Assembly (NCBI RefSeq): GCF_946479885.1
Contig: NZ_CAMLHM010000075.1
Location: 1 to 15,226 of the forward strand
Length of the DNA stretch: 15,226 nt
From: an uncultured Devosia sp.
GTDB lineage: Bacteria; Pseudomonadota; Alphaproteobacteria; Rhizobiales; Devosiaceae
Direction of reading: 5' to 3'
Under the pieces are notes generated by a model that was not told the origin of the DNA, ran no database searches, and saw only the letters and a program-made list of their open reading frames with translations. The stretch's first letter is position 1. Each line of letters begins with the position of its first letter. This document shows, piece after piece, positions 1-8,110 of the stretch. A program made the translations under genes and the position numbers.

Positions 1-74
1 GGTGCTTCAACGCCATGAAGCTGGCCCTGACGGCCCAGCAACTGGCCGAACGCGGGACGGAGTGGGCCCAATGA
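1..74 (+). CDS. C-terminal end of an unidentified upstream gene (partial)
   Basis: An open frame enters from the left edge and reads 23 complete codons from position 3, ending CFNAMKLALTAQQLAERG-TEWAQ, with TGA at 72-74. That stop overlaps the ATG of the next gene (ATGA, 71-74), the usual sign of translational coupling inside an operon. The tail looks helical and has codon use like its neighbours. It is too short to name. By context it should be another enzyme or transporter component of the sugar operon, but that is inference only. The overlapping frame that starts at position 2 is rejected because the dehydrogenase has a better start at 71. Confidence 0.6.
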   Translation, partial: CFNAMKLALTAQQLAERGTEWAQ

Positions 75-1156
75 GCAAGATTTTCAACGTCGGCGTCGTC
101 GGTTGTGGCATCGGTCGCAGCCATATCGTCGAAGGCTACGTGCCCAATGCCGACAAGTTCAAGGTCCTGGCCTTGTGCGACCTCAATGCCGAGCGCATGG
201 CCGAGGTGGCCGACGAATTCGGCGTCGAGCGGCGTATCGCCAGCTTCGACGACCTGTTGGCGATGGACGATATCGACGTCATCGACATCTGCACCCCGCC
301 GGGGCTGCATTTCTCCATGGTCATGGCCGCGCTCAAGGCCGGCAAGCACGTCATCTGCGAAAAGCCGCTGGTCGGTTCGCTCGCCCAGGTCGATGCCGTC
401 ATGGAAGAGGAAAAGCGCTCCAAGGGCATGCTGATGCCGGTCTTCCAGTACCGCTTCGGCAACGGCATCGAGCAGGCCAAGGCCATCATCGATGCCGGTA
501 TTGCCGGCAAGCCCTTCATGGGCACCGTCGAGACGCTGTGGCGGCGCGATGCGCCCTATTACGCTGTGCCGTGGCGCGGCAAATGGGCCACCGAGCTTGG
601 TGGTGTGTTGATGGGCCATGCCATCCACCCGCATGACCTGTTCACCTACCTGATGGGCGATATCGACCGCGTCTTTGGCCGTGTCGCCACGCGCGTCAAT
701 CCGATCGAGGTGGAAGACACCATTTCGGCTTCGCTGGTGATGAAGAATGGCGCCCTCGCCAGCCTCACCGCGACGCTGGGTTCGGCCGACGACACCACGC
801 GCATCCGTCTGGCCTTCGAGAACGTCACCTTCGAGAGCGACCACGCGGCTTACAATCCGGGTGAAAAACCCTGGAAGATCCAGCCGCGCAATCCCGAAAC
901 GGCCGCCAGGATCGAGGCGCTGCTGAAGGACTGGAAGCATGTGCCCTCGCGCTTTGAAACGCAGATGGCACGCTTCCACGATGCGCTTGTCGGCGCCGCA
1001 CCCTTGCCCGTCAGCAGCGCCGATTCGCGCCGCTCGCTTGAACTGGTCACGGCCTTCTACCACTCCTCGTCCACCAACGAGGATGTGGTTCTCCCCATCG
1101 GCCCCGGCCATCCGCTCTACGAGAGCTGGGTCCCCGCCCAGTTCCGCGCGGCTTAG
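71..1156 (+). CDS. Gfo/Idh/MocA-family NAD(P)-dependent oxidoreductase
   Basis: This 361-residue cytosolic enzyme probably oxidises or reduces a sugar, inositol or sugar derivative with NAD(P). The start at 71 is chosen because GGAG (59-62) lies 8 bases upstream, the ATG overlaps the previous stop, and the Rossmann strand begins at once. The dinucleotide motif GVVGCGIGRSH is at residues 8-18. The family signature EKP, with the substrate-proximal lysine, is at 97-99. A histidine cluster (H183, H186, H188) lies where the family places its catalytic region, in the C-terminal alpha/beta domain. Length is normal for the family. The gene stops 9 bases before an ABC sugar-transporter ATPase, which supports a role in catabolism of the imported compound. 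The substrate cannot be read from sequence. Confidence 0.9.
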   Translation: MSKIFNVGVVGCGIGRSHIVEGYVPNADKFKVLALCDLNAERMAEVADEFGVERRIASFDDLLAMDDIDVIDICTPPGLHFSMVMAALKAGKHVICEKPLVGSLAQVDAVMEEEKRSKGMLMPVFQYRFGNGIEQAKAIIDAGIAGKPFMGTVETLWRRDAPYYAVPWRGKWATELGGVLMGHAIHPHDLFTYLMGDIDRVFGRVATRVNPIEVEDTISASLVMKNGALASLTATLGSADDTTRIRLAFENVTFESDHAAYNPGEKPWKIQPRNPETAARIEALLKDWKHVPSRFETQMARFHDALVGAAPLPVSSADSRRSLELVTAFYHSSSTNEDVVLPIGPGHPLYESWVPAQFRAA

Positions 1157-1165
1157 GAGACGTCC

Positions 1166-2218
<1,053 letters not shown>

Positions 2219-2248
2219 GCGCCTGCCCACGACATGGCGCTGCGGCGA

Positions 2249-2557
2249 CTAGTAGTCGTCGCCGCCGCCGCCTTCATCGGGTGGCAGGTTGCTGCCGATA
2301 TCGGGGCCTTCCTCGACGACGTTGCCCTCTGCATCCAGGCAGGTATTGTCGCGCGCCAGCGCCATTGACTGGCAGGCCTGGCCACTCTCGAGCACGCACA
2401 TCTGGCCGCTTTCGGTGCCGCCGGCCGCCTTGCAGGCTTCCGACTGCGGGGCGCCCTTGCCGCCCAGAACGACCGCGGCGTAGCTGGGTTGGCCTGCCGA
2501 CAGCAGGCCGGCAATGGCAACCGCCAGCCCCAGGGCCGACTTCAAATTTCCGATCAT
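2249..2557 (-). CDS. Small secreted cysteine-containing protein, unknown function
   Basis: This is a 102-residue protein that I do not recognise. The start at 2557 is preferred over an upstream in-frame ATG at 2584 because GGGGAGAGGAAG lies just upstream of it and a classic Sec signal peptide then begins. The signal shows K6, a hydrophobic core at about residues 8-21, and a likely cleavage after SYA at residue 27. The mature part has four cysteines (42, 54, 62, 73), which could form two disulfides in the periplasm. It ends in a very acidic, glycine-rich tail. It is convergent with the ABC ATPase (30-base gap) and divergent from the arsR operon. Because the strand is GC-rich there are longer overlapping frames here, but only this one has a signal peptide and ribosome site. 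Confidence 0.68.
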   Translation of the reverse strand: MIGNLKSALGLAVAIAGLLSAGQPSYAAVVLGGKGAPQSEACKAAGGTESGQMCVLESGQACQSMALARDNTCLDAEGNVVEEGPDIGSNLPPDEGGGGDDY

Positions 2558-2686
2558 GACGCTTCCTCTCCCCTCGAAGCCCACAGTCTTCGCGCGCCCA
2601 ATGTCGCGCTGTTATCGCCCGCTGCCTAGCCGTATCCGCCAAAACTTCGCCTGACCCTCCATGGCGTTGGCAGCACAAAAATCGGC

Positions 2687-2716
2687 TTGACCAACTCATA
2701 GCTGAGCAGCTATACG
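2687..2716 (+). promoter_or_regulatory. arsR-operon promoter with operator palindrome between -35 and -10
   Basis: A -35-like TTGACC (2687-2692) and a -10-like TATACG (2711-2716) are separated by 18 bases. The perfect inverted repeat ATAGCTG-AG-CAGCTAT (2698-2713) fills the spacer and runs into the -10. A further TCATAGC copy (2722-2728) repeats the left half-site (2696-2702) 26 bases downstream. A repressor bound here would block RNA polymerase directly, as expected for ArsR autoregulation. Assignment to this repressor is inferred from position. Confidence 0.62.
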
Positions 2717-2744
2717 TCAATTCATAGCCAACGAGGCATGGATT

Positions 2745-3068
2745 ATGTCGATAGCCCAGGACACCCTTTTCCGGACCCTTGCCGACCCGACCCGCCGGGC
2801 TCTCTACGAGCGCCTGTGCCGGCAGGGCGAGACCACCGTCGGTGCTCTGACGGAAGGCTCGGGGGTCTCCCAGCCCGTGGTGTCGCGCCACCTGGCCATG
2901 CTCAAGCAGGCCGGGCTGGTGCAGGATCGCCCGGCCGGCCGCCAGACGCATTACCGCGCCCTGCCGGGCGCCCTGACGCCGCTGGCCGACTGGACCAGCG
3001 AAATGGCGAGCTACTGGGAAGCGCGCTTCGATGACCTGGAAAATTTGCTGACGAGGATGGACCAATGA
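2745..3068 (+). CDS. ArsR/SmtB-family winged-helix transcriptional regulator
   Basis: This 107-residue DNA-binding protein is a probable dimeric repressor of its own operon. The N-terminal LADPTRRALYERL segment is the typical first helices of the family. The helix-turn-helix lies at about residues 31-58, with recognition-helix sequence VSQPVVSRHLAMLKQAGLV, followed by the wing around RPAGRQTHY. The only cysteine is C25, so the metal-binding Cys pairs of ArsR/SmtB sensors are absent. This matches the ArsR subgroup that is routinely paired with SRPBCC/AHSA1 genes, as here. ACGAGG (2731-2736) is the ribosome site. The stop overlaps the next start (ATGA, 3065-3068). The signal it senses is unknown. 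Confidence 0.93.
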   Translation: MSIAQDTLFRTLADPTRRALYERLCRQGETTVGALTEGSGVSQPVVSRHLAMLKQAGLVQDRPAGRQTHYRALPGALTPLADWTSEMASYWEARFDDLENLLTRMDQ

Positions 3069-3310
3069 CCACCGTTTCCAATGACCTGCGGCCAGCCGGC
3101 CGGAATGCCAGCCAGTGGGTTCGGCAGTTCCATCGCTGGATCTCGATTGCCTTCACGCTCAGCGTCGCCGCCACCTTCATCGCGCTCGCCCAGCCCCAGC
3201 CCCTCGTCTGGGTGTCCTACGTGCCGCTGCTGCCCCTGTTCCTGCTGCTGGCCACCGGGCTCTACCTCTTTGCGCTGCCCTATATGGCCAAATGGCGCCG
3301 CCGGAGCTGA
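3065..3310 (+). CDS. Small two-helix membrane protein of the ArsR operon
   Basis: This 81-residue protein has no family I can name. Two hydrophobic segments are visible at about residues 25-42 and 49-72, flanked by basic residues (R20, R24 before the first, KWRRRS at the C-terminus). Positive-inside logic puts both ends in the cytoplasm, with the QPQP turn outside. It starts inside the arsR stop (ATGA) and is followed after 3 bases by the SRPBCC gene, so it is translationally coupled in the same operon. No cysteines or catalytic motifs are present. An accessory role with the regulator or the SRPBCC protein is possible but unsupported. Confidence 0.78.
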   Translation: MTTVSNDLRPAGRNASQWVRQFHRWISIAFTLSVAATFIALAQPQPLVWVSYVPLLPLFLLLATGLYLFALPYMAKWRRRS

Positions 3311-3313
3311 GCC

Positions 3314-3739
3314 GTGACCATCGCCAAGTCCGAGCTTCGCACCGTCACCATCGAACGCGTCCTGGCCCATCCGCCGGAAAAGATCTGGCGGGCGCTGACC
3401 CAACCGCATTTGATCGAGGAGTGGCTGATGCAGACCGATTTCAAGCCGGTCAAAGGCCAGAAGTTCACCCTGCGCCGCCAGCCCAAGCCCGAGGTGAATG
3501 TGGTGGTCGATTGCCAGGTGCTCGACGTCGAGCCCCTTAGGTCCCTGTCCTACACCTGGGACGCCTTCGGCCTCGAAAGCGTTGTCACCTTCACCCTCGA
3601 ACCGACCTCTACGGGAACTGTGCTGCGCATGGAGCAGACCGGTTTCCGGCCCGATCAGGATGCTGCCTACAAGGGCGCCAAGGCATCCTGGCCCCACTTC
3701 ATCGCGGCGCTGGACAAGCTCCTCGCCACCCTCGACTGA
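3314..3739 (+). CDS. SRPBCC / AHSA1-domain protein
   Basis: This 141-residue single-domain protein has the START-like helix-grip fold that encloses a hydrophobic ligand cavity. Family hallmarks are the opening TVTIERVLAHPPEKIWRALTQPHLIEEWL, the beta-strand stretch with TWDAFGLESVVTFTLEP, and the closing amphipathic helix after GAKASWPHFIAALDKLL. It is cytosolic, with no signal peptide. The start is GTG at 3314, with GGAG (3303-3306) as ribosome site inside the end of the membrane-protein gene. AHSA1-like proteins encoded next to an ArsR regulator are a recurrent bacterial pair. The ligand is generally unknown, and the name (activator of Hsp90 ATPase) should not be taken as a function here. 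Confidence 0.9.
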   Translation: MTIAKSELRTVTIERVLAHPPEKIWRALTQPHLIEEWLMQTDFKPVKGQKFTLRRQPKPEVNVVVDCQVLDVEPLRSLSYTWDAFGLESVVTFTLEPTSTGTVLRMEQTGFRPDQDAAYKGAKASWPHFIAALDKLLATLD

Positions 3740-3754
3740 CCAAGGAGAATTTCG

Positions 3755-4195
3755 ATGGCCACCGCAAAGAAAGCCGCCACGTCCAAGAAGACCTTTTCCG
3801 ACGCCGAGATGGAGGCGATGCAGGATGCAAAGGTCGAGCGCAAGAAGGGCAAGAAGGCCGATGGCCTGGGCGATCTGCTTGCCAAGATCGCCGAGCTCAA
3901 TGCCAGCGACAAGGCCATCGCCGAGACCATCCATAGGCTGGTGACCGAGAATGCGCCGAGCCTGTTGCCCAAGACCTGGTATGGCATGCCGGCCTGGGCC
4001 AATGGGGACGGCAAGGTCGTCTGTTTCCTCACCCCGGCCGGCAAGTTCGATGCCCGCTATGCCAGCTTCGGCTTCAACGATGCAGCGCGGCTCGATGACG
4101 GCACGGTGTGGCCAACCTCGTTTGCCGTCACCAGACTGACCGAGGCGGACGAGGACATGTTCGCTGCGTTGATCCGCAAGTCCGTGGGCGCTTGA
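3755..4195 (+). CDS. DUF1801 (YdhG-like) domain protein
   Basis: This 146-residue cytosolic protein follows the SRPBCC gene by 15 bases and has a strong AAGGAG site (3742-3747). The first ~45 residues are lysine-rich and low in complexity (KKAATSKKTFSD, then KVERKKGKKADG). They may be a flexible or nucleic-acid-contacting arm. The folded part, about residues 46-146, contains the family pattern around AETIHRLV, LLPKTWYGMPAW, KVVCFLTPAGKFDARYASFGF and a C-terminal helix. Relatives are annotated as iron-chaperone-like or DUF1801, and they often accompany SRPBCC/ArsR genes. No biochemical function can be assigned. It appears to be the last gene of the arsR operon, since a hairpin follows. Confidence 0.85.
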   Translation: MATAKKAATSKKTFSDAEMEAMQDAKVERKKGKKADGLGDLLAKIAELNASDKAIAETIHRLVTENAPSLLPKTWYGMPAWANGDGKVVCFLTPAGKFDARYASFGFNDAARLDDGTVWPTSFAVTRLTEADEDMFAALIRKSVGA

Positions 4196-4221
4196 AACCG
4201 GGCGTTGCTTGTCGAAAATGC

Positions 4222-4248
4222 GCTTGCTGACACGTCATGTCAGCAAGC
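4222..4248 (+). terminator. Stem-loop after the arsR operon, probable terminator without U-tract
   Basis: A perfect 11-bp stem (GCTTGCTGACA at 4222-4232 with TGTCAGCAAGC at 4238-4248) closes a 5-base loop, 27 bases after the DUF1801 stop. No T-run follows, so it may end transcription only weakly or protect the mRNA 3' end. Confidence 0.5.
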
Positions 4249-4270
4249 CGGCGTAATCACACGATCGCGC

Positions 4271-4360
4271 CACGACCTCGTCCTTCGACAAGCTCAGGAT
4301 GAGGTCTGCTCGCAACTATCAGTAGACCTCATGGTGGGCTTGTCGAACCACGAGGTCGTG
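4271..4360. repeat. 90-bp palindromic intergenic element (37-bp arms)
   Basis: The left arm 4271-4307 starts CACGACCTCGTCCTTCGACA. The right arm 4324-4360 ends CGAACCACGAGGTCGTG. They are reverse complements at 32 of 37 positions and enclose a 16-base loop. The five mismatches lie in three clusters, all inside the arms. The core resembling TTCGACAAGC-TCA is, from memory, part of a dispersed palindrome seen in many alphaproteobacterial genomes. It ends 17 bases before the UvrA-like start, so any promoter for that gene must overlap it or lie upstream. Confidence 0.8.
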
Positions 4361-4377
4361 CCCAGTGAGGACTGTCC

Positions 4378-6633
4378 GTGACCAACCCCGACTATGGCTC
4401 GATCATCATTCGCGGCGCCCGCGAGAACAATCTCAAGAATGTCTCGCTCGATATTCCCAAGCGTCAGATCACGGTGTTCACCGGCGTATCCGGCTCGGGC
4501 AAGTCGTCGCTGGTCTTTGGCACCATCGCGGCGGAGAGCCAGCGGCTGATCAACGAAACCTACCCCGCTTTCGTGCAGCAGTTCATGCCGCGCTACGGCC
4601 AGCCCGATGCCGACCAGCTCGAAAACATCTCGGCTGCCATCATCGTCGACCAGCAGCGGCTGGGCGGCAATTCGCGCTCGACCGTCGCCACGGTGACCGA
4701 TGCGGCACAGATGCTGCGCGTGCTGTTCAGCCGGCTGGGCGAGCCCAGGCTGGGGCCCCCATCGCTCTATTCCTACAATGATCCGCGCGGCATGTGCCCC
4801 GATTGCGAGGGCATCGGCCAGGTGGCAGCAATGGACATGTCGGCTGTGGTCGATGAATCCAGGTCGCTCAACCAGGGTGCGCTACTGCCCAAGGACTTCG
4901 CCATCGATACCTGGTGGTGGGAAGTCTTCAACAATTCGGGCCTGTTCGACATGGACAAGCCCATCAAGGACTATACCGAGGAAGAGCGCCACAACCTCTT
5001 CCACCTCAATGACGGGCGTAAGATCAAGGTCGGCAAGATCGGCCTCACCTATGAGGGTGTCGTCTCCAAGCTCAAGAGTGGCCTCGGCTCCAAGGACCCC
5101 GAAAGCCTGCAGCCGCATGTGCTGCGCGAATATGAGAAGATCTTCACCCGTGCCCTCTGTCCGGCTTGCCACGGCGCCCGGCTCAACCAGGCGGCCCTGG
5201 CCAGCAAGGTCGACGGGCACAACATTGCCGAGCTGTCGGCCATGCAGGTGAGCGAACTGGCCGCTTTGGTACGCCAGATCAAGGCGCCGCAAGTGGGGCC
5301 GATGCTGGAAGCCCTGGCGCTGCGGCTCGAGAACCTAGTCACCATCGGCCTGGGCTATCTGAGCCTTGACCGGGAAAGCTCGACGCTATCGGGCGGCGAG
5401 AGCCAGCGCGTCAAGATGGTGCGGCACCTGGGCTCGTCGCTGACCGACATCACCTATGTGTTCGACGAACCCTCGGTGGGGCTCCATCCCCATGATGTCG
5501 GCCGCCTCGCCGGCCTGATGCAGCAACTGCGCGACAAGGGCAATACGGTGCTGATCGTCGAGCACAAGCCCGACATGATCGCCATTGCCGACCATGTCGT
5601 CGACATGGGACCCTTTGCCGGCAGCAAGGGCGGCGAGGTGGTCTATGAGGGCAACTATGCCGGCCTCCTGGGCTCGGGCACGCTGACCGGCAACCACATC
5701 AAGAAGCATCAGCCGATCAAGGACAAGGTGCGCAAGCCGACGGGCGAGCTCAACATCGCCCATGCCAAACTGAACAATCTCAGGGACGTCTCGGTCACCA
5801 TCCCCAAGGGCGTGCTGACGGCGGTGTCAGGCGTTGCGGGCTCGGGCAAGTCCAGCCTCATCCAGGGCTGCCTGCCCTCGGCCTACCCCGACACCATCAT
5901 CATCGACCAGAACCTGGCGCGCGGGTCCCGGCGCTCCAATACGGCCACCTATACCGGTATCCTCGACAGCGTGCGCAAGGCCTTCGCCAAGGCGAACGGC
6001 GTGGACGCGGCCCTGTTCTCGGCCAATTCCAAGGGCGCCTGCCCCGATTGCAACGGGCTGGGTGTCATCTATACCGATCTCGCCCATCTCGATCCGATGA
6101 TCACCACCTGTGAGACCTGCGAAGGCAAGCGCTTCCTGCCCGAGGTGCTCGAGCATCACCTGCGCGGCAAATCGATCAGCGATATCTATCTGATGAGCAT
6201 TTCCGATGCGGTGGAGTTCTTTACCGAGCCGGCCATCGCCAAGATCCTGCGCGGGCTAGACGATGTTGGCCTGGGCTACCTGACGCTGGGCCAGCCGCTC
6301 TCGACCCTCTCGGGCGGCGAGCGCCAGCGGCTCAAGCTCGCGGCCGAACTGGGCAAGGAGGGCAATATCTACGTGCTCGACGAGCCCACGACGGGCCTCC
6401 ACATGAACGACGTCGATACGCTGATCGGCCTGTTCGACCGACTGGTAGATGCCGGCTCCTCGGTCATCGTCATCGAGCACAACCTGGACGTGATTTCGCG
6501 CGCCGACTGGGTCATCGACCTGGGGCCGGGCGCCGGCCAGGATGGCGGCACGATCCAGTTCGAGGGCGTTCCCGGTGATCTGCTCAAGGCCAAGGGATCA
6601 TTGACCGGCAAGCATCTGGCAGCGCGGGGATAG
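4378..6633 (+). CDS. Short UvrA paralogue (excinuclease A-like ABC ATPase, DrrC type)
   Basis: This 751-residue cytosolic tandem ABC ATPase is related to the DNA-damage sensor UvrA. First half: Walker A GVSGSGKSS (36-44), CxxC pairs at 140/143 and 261/264, signature LSGGESQR (337-344), Walker B YVFDEP (360-365). Second half: Walker A GVAGSGKSS (485-493), zinc finger C555-x2-C558-x19-C578-x2-C581, signature LSGGERQR (644-651), Walker B YVLDEP (665-670). Canonical UvrA is about 940 residues and carries a UvrB-binding domain between the first Walker A region and the first CxxC. Here FSRLG (about 119-123) leads within some 17 residues to C140, so that domain is missing. The protein therefore probably does not work in standard excision repair. 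Such short paralogues are linked to resistance to DNA-binding drugs, but the substrate here is unknown. The start is GTG, with GAGG at 4367-4370. Confidence 0.93.
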   Translation: MTNPDYGSIIIRGARENNLKNVSLDIPKRQITVFTGVSGSGKSSLVFGTIAAESQRLINETYPAFVQQFMPRYGQPDADQLENISAAIIVDQQRLGGNSRSTVATVTDAAQMLRVLFSRLGEPRLGPPSLYSYNDPRGMCPDCEGIGQVAAMDMSAVVDESRSLNQGALLPKDFAIDTWWWEVFNNSGLFDMDKPIKDYTEEERHNLFHLNDGRKIKVGKIGLTYEGVVSKLKSGLGSKDPESLQPHVLREYEKIFTRALCPACHGARLNQAALASKVDGHNIAELSAMQVSELAALVRQIKAPQVGPMLEALALRLENLVTIGLGYLSLDRESSTLSGGESQRVKMVRHLGSSLTDITYVFDEPSVGLHPHDVGRLAGLMQQLRDKGNTVLIVEHKPDMIAIADHVVDMGPFAGSKGGEVVYEGNYAGLLGSGTLTGNHIKKHQPIKDKVRKPTGELNIAHAKLNNLRDVSVTIPKGVLTAVSGVAGSGKSSLIQGCLPSAYPDTIIIDQNLARGSRRSNTATYTGILDSVRKAFAKANGVDAALFSANSKGACPDCNGLGVIYTDLAHLDPMITTCETCEGKRFLPEVLEHHLRGKSISDIYLMSISDAVEFFTEPAIAKILRGLDDVGLGYLTLGQPLSTLSGGERQRLKLAAELGKEGNIYVLDEPTTGLHMNDVDTLIGLFDRLVDAGSSVIVIEHNLDVISRADWVIDLGPGAGQDGGTIQFEGVPGDLLKAKGSLTGKHLAARG

Positions 6634-6650
6634 CGGGAGAGATGTGAAGG

Positions 6651-6902
6651 CTAGTCCTTGATATCATCCTCGACCTCGGTGTCCGGCCGATCGCCGCCAT
6701 CGGCCTGCTCCTCGTGCCACTGGCCCTTGCTGTCCTGATAGAGGATGGCTTCGTCATTGCCGCCGACCTGCTGGCGCTGGGCCGCGGCAAAAGCGGCCTC
6801 ATGCGCGGCACGGTGGGTCGGGAAGGTCTCGGAGAACACGTCCCCGACCTTGTAGGCAAAGCCACCATCATGCTCGACGATATCGTATGTCACATGTGCC
6901 AT
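6651..6902 (-). CDS. DUF2188-domain protein
   Basis: This 83-residue cytosolic protein has AGGAGA well placed 7-8 bases before its ATG at 6902. The N-terminal ~55 residues show the DUF2188 pattern: TYDIVEHDGGFAYKVGDVFSETFPTHRAAHEAA, then an aromatic-rich ILYQDSKGQWHEE. These small proteins typically fold as one strand-strand-helix-strand unit, and no activity is known. The last ~18 residues are acidic and likely disordered. It is convergent with the UvrA paralogue (17-base gap) and divergent from the monooxygenase (95-base gap). It is probably a single-gene unit. Confidence 0.85.
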   Translation of the reverse strand: MAHVTYDIVEHDGGFAYKVGDVFSETFPTHRAAHEAAFAAAQRQQVGGNDEAILYQDSKGQWHEEQADGGDRPDTEVEDDIKD

Positions 6903-6997
6903 ATCCGGTCTCCTGAACTCACAACCCTGCTGGGCCGCGGAGGTTGCTCGCGCCGTTCCGCCATCCTACATGGCATGGGTTGCACCGGGGACCAAAC

Positions 6998-8110
6998 GTG
7001 TCGGATCAGGATCAGAGCGCCCGTGTCGCCATCAAGCTCGATATCGTCGTCATCGGCGCCGGTCAGGCCGGGCTGAGTTCGGCCTATCATCTCAAGCAAC
7101 TCGGCCTTGAGCCCGGACGCGATTTCCTCGTGCTCGACCGGGCTCCGCAGCCGGGTGGTGCCTGGCAATATCGCTGGCCCTCACTGACGCTTTCCACCGT
7201 CAATCGCGTGCATGACCTGCCCGGCATGAGCTTTGCCGACAGCGCTGGTGGCGACGACAGCGTGCGCGCCTCGGTGGCTGTGCCGCATTACTTTGCCGCC
7301 TACGAGGAGCGCTTCGGGCTCAATGTGCTGCGTCCGGCCAGCGTGAAGGTCGTCTGCGACCGGGGCGGGCGGCTGCGCGTCGAGACCGATCGGGGTCTGT
7401 TCTCCGCCCGGGGCATCATCAATGCGTCAGGCACGTGGGAAAAGCCGTTCATTCCCGACTATCCAGGCCGCGAGAGTTTCCGCGGCCGCCAGTTGCATAC
7501 CCAGCAATTCCACGCGGCCGAGGATTTCGCCGGCCAGCACGTGCTCATCGTTGGCGGCGGCATTTCGGCGATCCAGCTGCTTGACCAGATTTCAGCGGTC
7601 ACCCGCACCAGTTGGGTGACGCGCACCCCGCCCCGCTTCCGCGAGGGTCCCTTCGACCAGGAAGCGGGCCGCGCCGCCGTGAAGCTGGTGGAAGATCGGG
7701 TGCGGGCCGGCCTGCCGCCCAATTCGGTGGTTTCCGTCACCGGCCTGCCGCTGACACCTGCCATTATGGCGATGCGCGAACGCGGCGTGCTCGAGCGGCA
7801 GGACATGTTTTCCGAGATCACGCCATCGGGCGTGCGCTGGGCCGATGGCCGGACACTCGATGTCGACGTGATTCTCTGGTGCACCGGCTTCCGCAGCGCG
7901 CTCGATCACCTGGCCCCGCTGCTGCTGCGGGAAGAAAGCGGCGGCATCACCATGACCGGGCGGCTGGCAACCCAGGTCGCCCGCGATCCGCGCGTGCATC
8001 TGGTGGGCTATGGACCATCGGCCTCGACCATCGGCGCCAACCGGGCAGGGGCCGCCGCGGCGCGCGAGCTGACGGGGTTTCTGGGTCTACAGAAGAGTAC
8101 CCCCACCTAG
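6998..8110 (+). CDS. FAD/NAD(P)-dependent flavoprotein monooxygenase-like oxidoreductase
   Basis: This is a 370-residue cytosolic flavoprotein. GTG at 6998 is preferred over a longer frame from 6944 because GGGGA (6987-6991) precedes it and the FAD-binding strand begins soon after. The first Rossmann motif GAGQAG (20-25) binds FAD. The flavin-monooxygenase fingerprint FxGxxxHxxxF is at residues 161-171, and the second motif VGGGIS (185-190) should bind NADPH. A late ILWCTGFR matches the ATG-like motif of this family. It resembles CzcO/YdhS-like and FMO/Baeyer-Villiger proteins, although it is shorter than classic BVMOs. Substrate unknown. Its final five codons and stop lie inside the left arm of the palindromic element at 8093-8220. 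Confidence 0.88.
   Translation: MSDQDQSARVAIKLDIVVIGAGQAGLSSAYHLKQLGLEPGRDFLVLDRAPQPGGAWQYRWPSLTLSTVNRVHDLPGMSFADSAGGDDSVRASVAVPHYFAAYEERFGLNVLRPASVKVVCDRGGRLRVETDRGLFSARGIINASGTWEKPFIPDYPGRESFRGRQLHTQQFHAAEDFAGQHVLIVGGGISAIQLLDQISAVTRTSWVTRTPPRFREGPFDQEAGRAAVKLVEDRVRAGLPPNSVVSVTGLPLTPAIMAMRERGVLERQDMFSEITPSGVRWADGRTLDVDVILWCTGFRSALDHLAPLLLREESGGITMTGRLATQVARDPRVHLVGYGPSASTIGANRAGAAAARELTGFLGLQKSTPT

Noticed and set aside
2219..2248. Terminator between the ABC ATPase and the convergent small gene
   Set aside because: No stem longer than a few base pairs and no T-run are present in the 30 bases.
2274..3065. 263-residue - strand frame across the arsR gene and the small secreted protein
   Set aside because: It covers the convincing arsR promoter and gene and shows no domain. 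The in-region frame with a signal peptide is the better choice.
3011..3934. 307-residue - strand frame over the membrane-protein, SRPBCC and DUF1801 genes
   Set aside because: It is antisense to three genes with recognised folds or clear coupling, and its composition is typical of a shadow frame.
6903..6997. Sigma-70 promoter TTGCTC-17-TACATG ahead of the flavoprotein gene
   Set aside because: The match to both boxes is poor and would be expected by chance in 95 bases.
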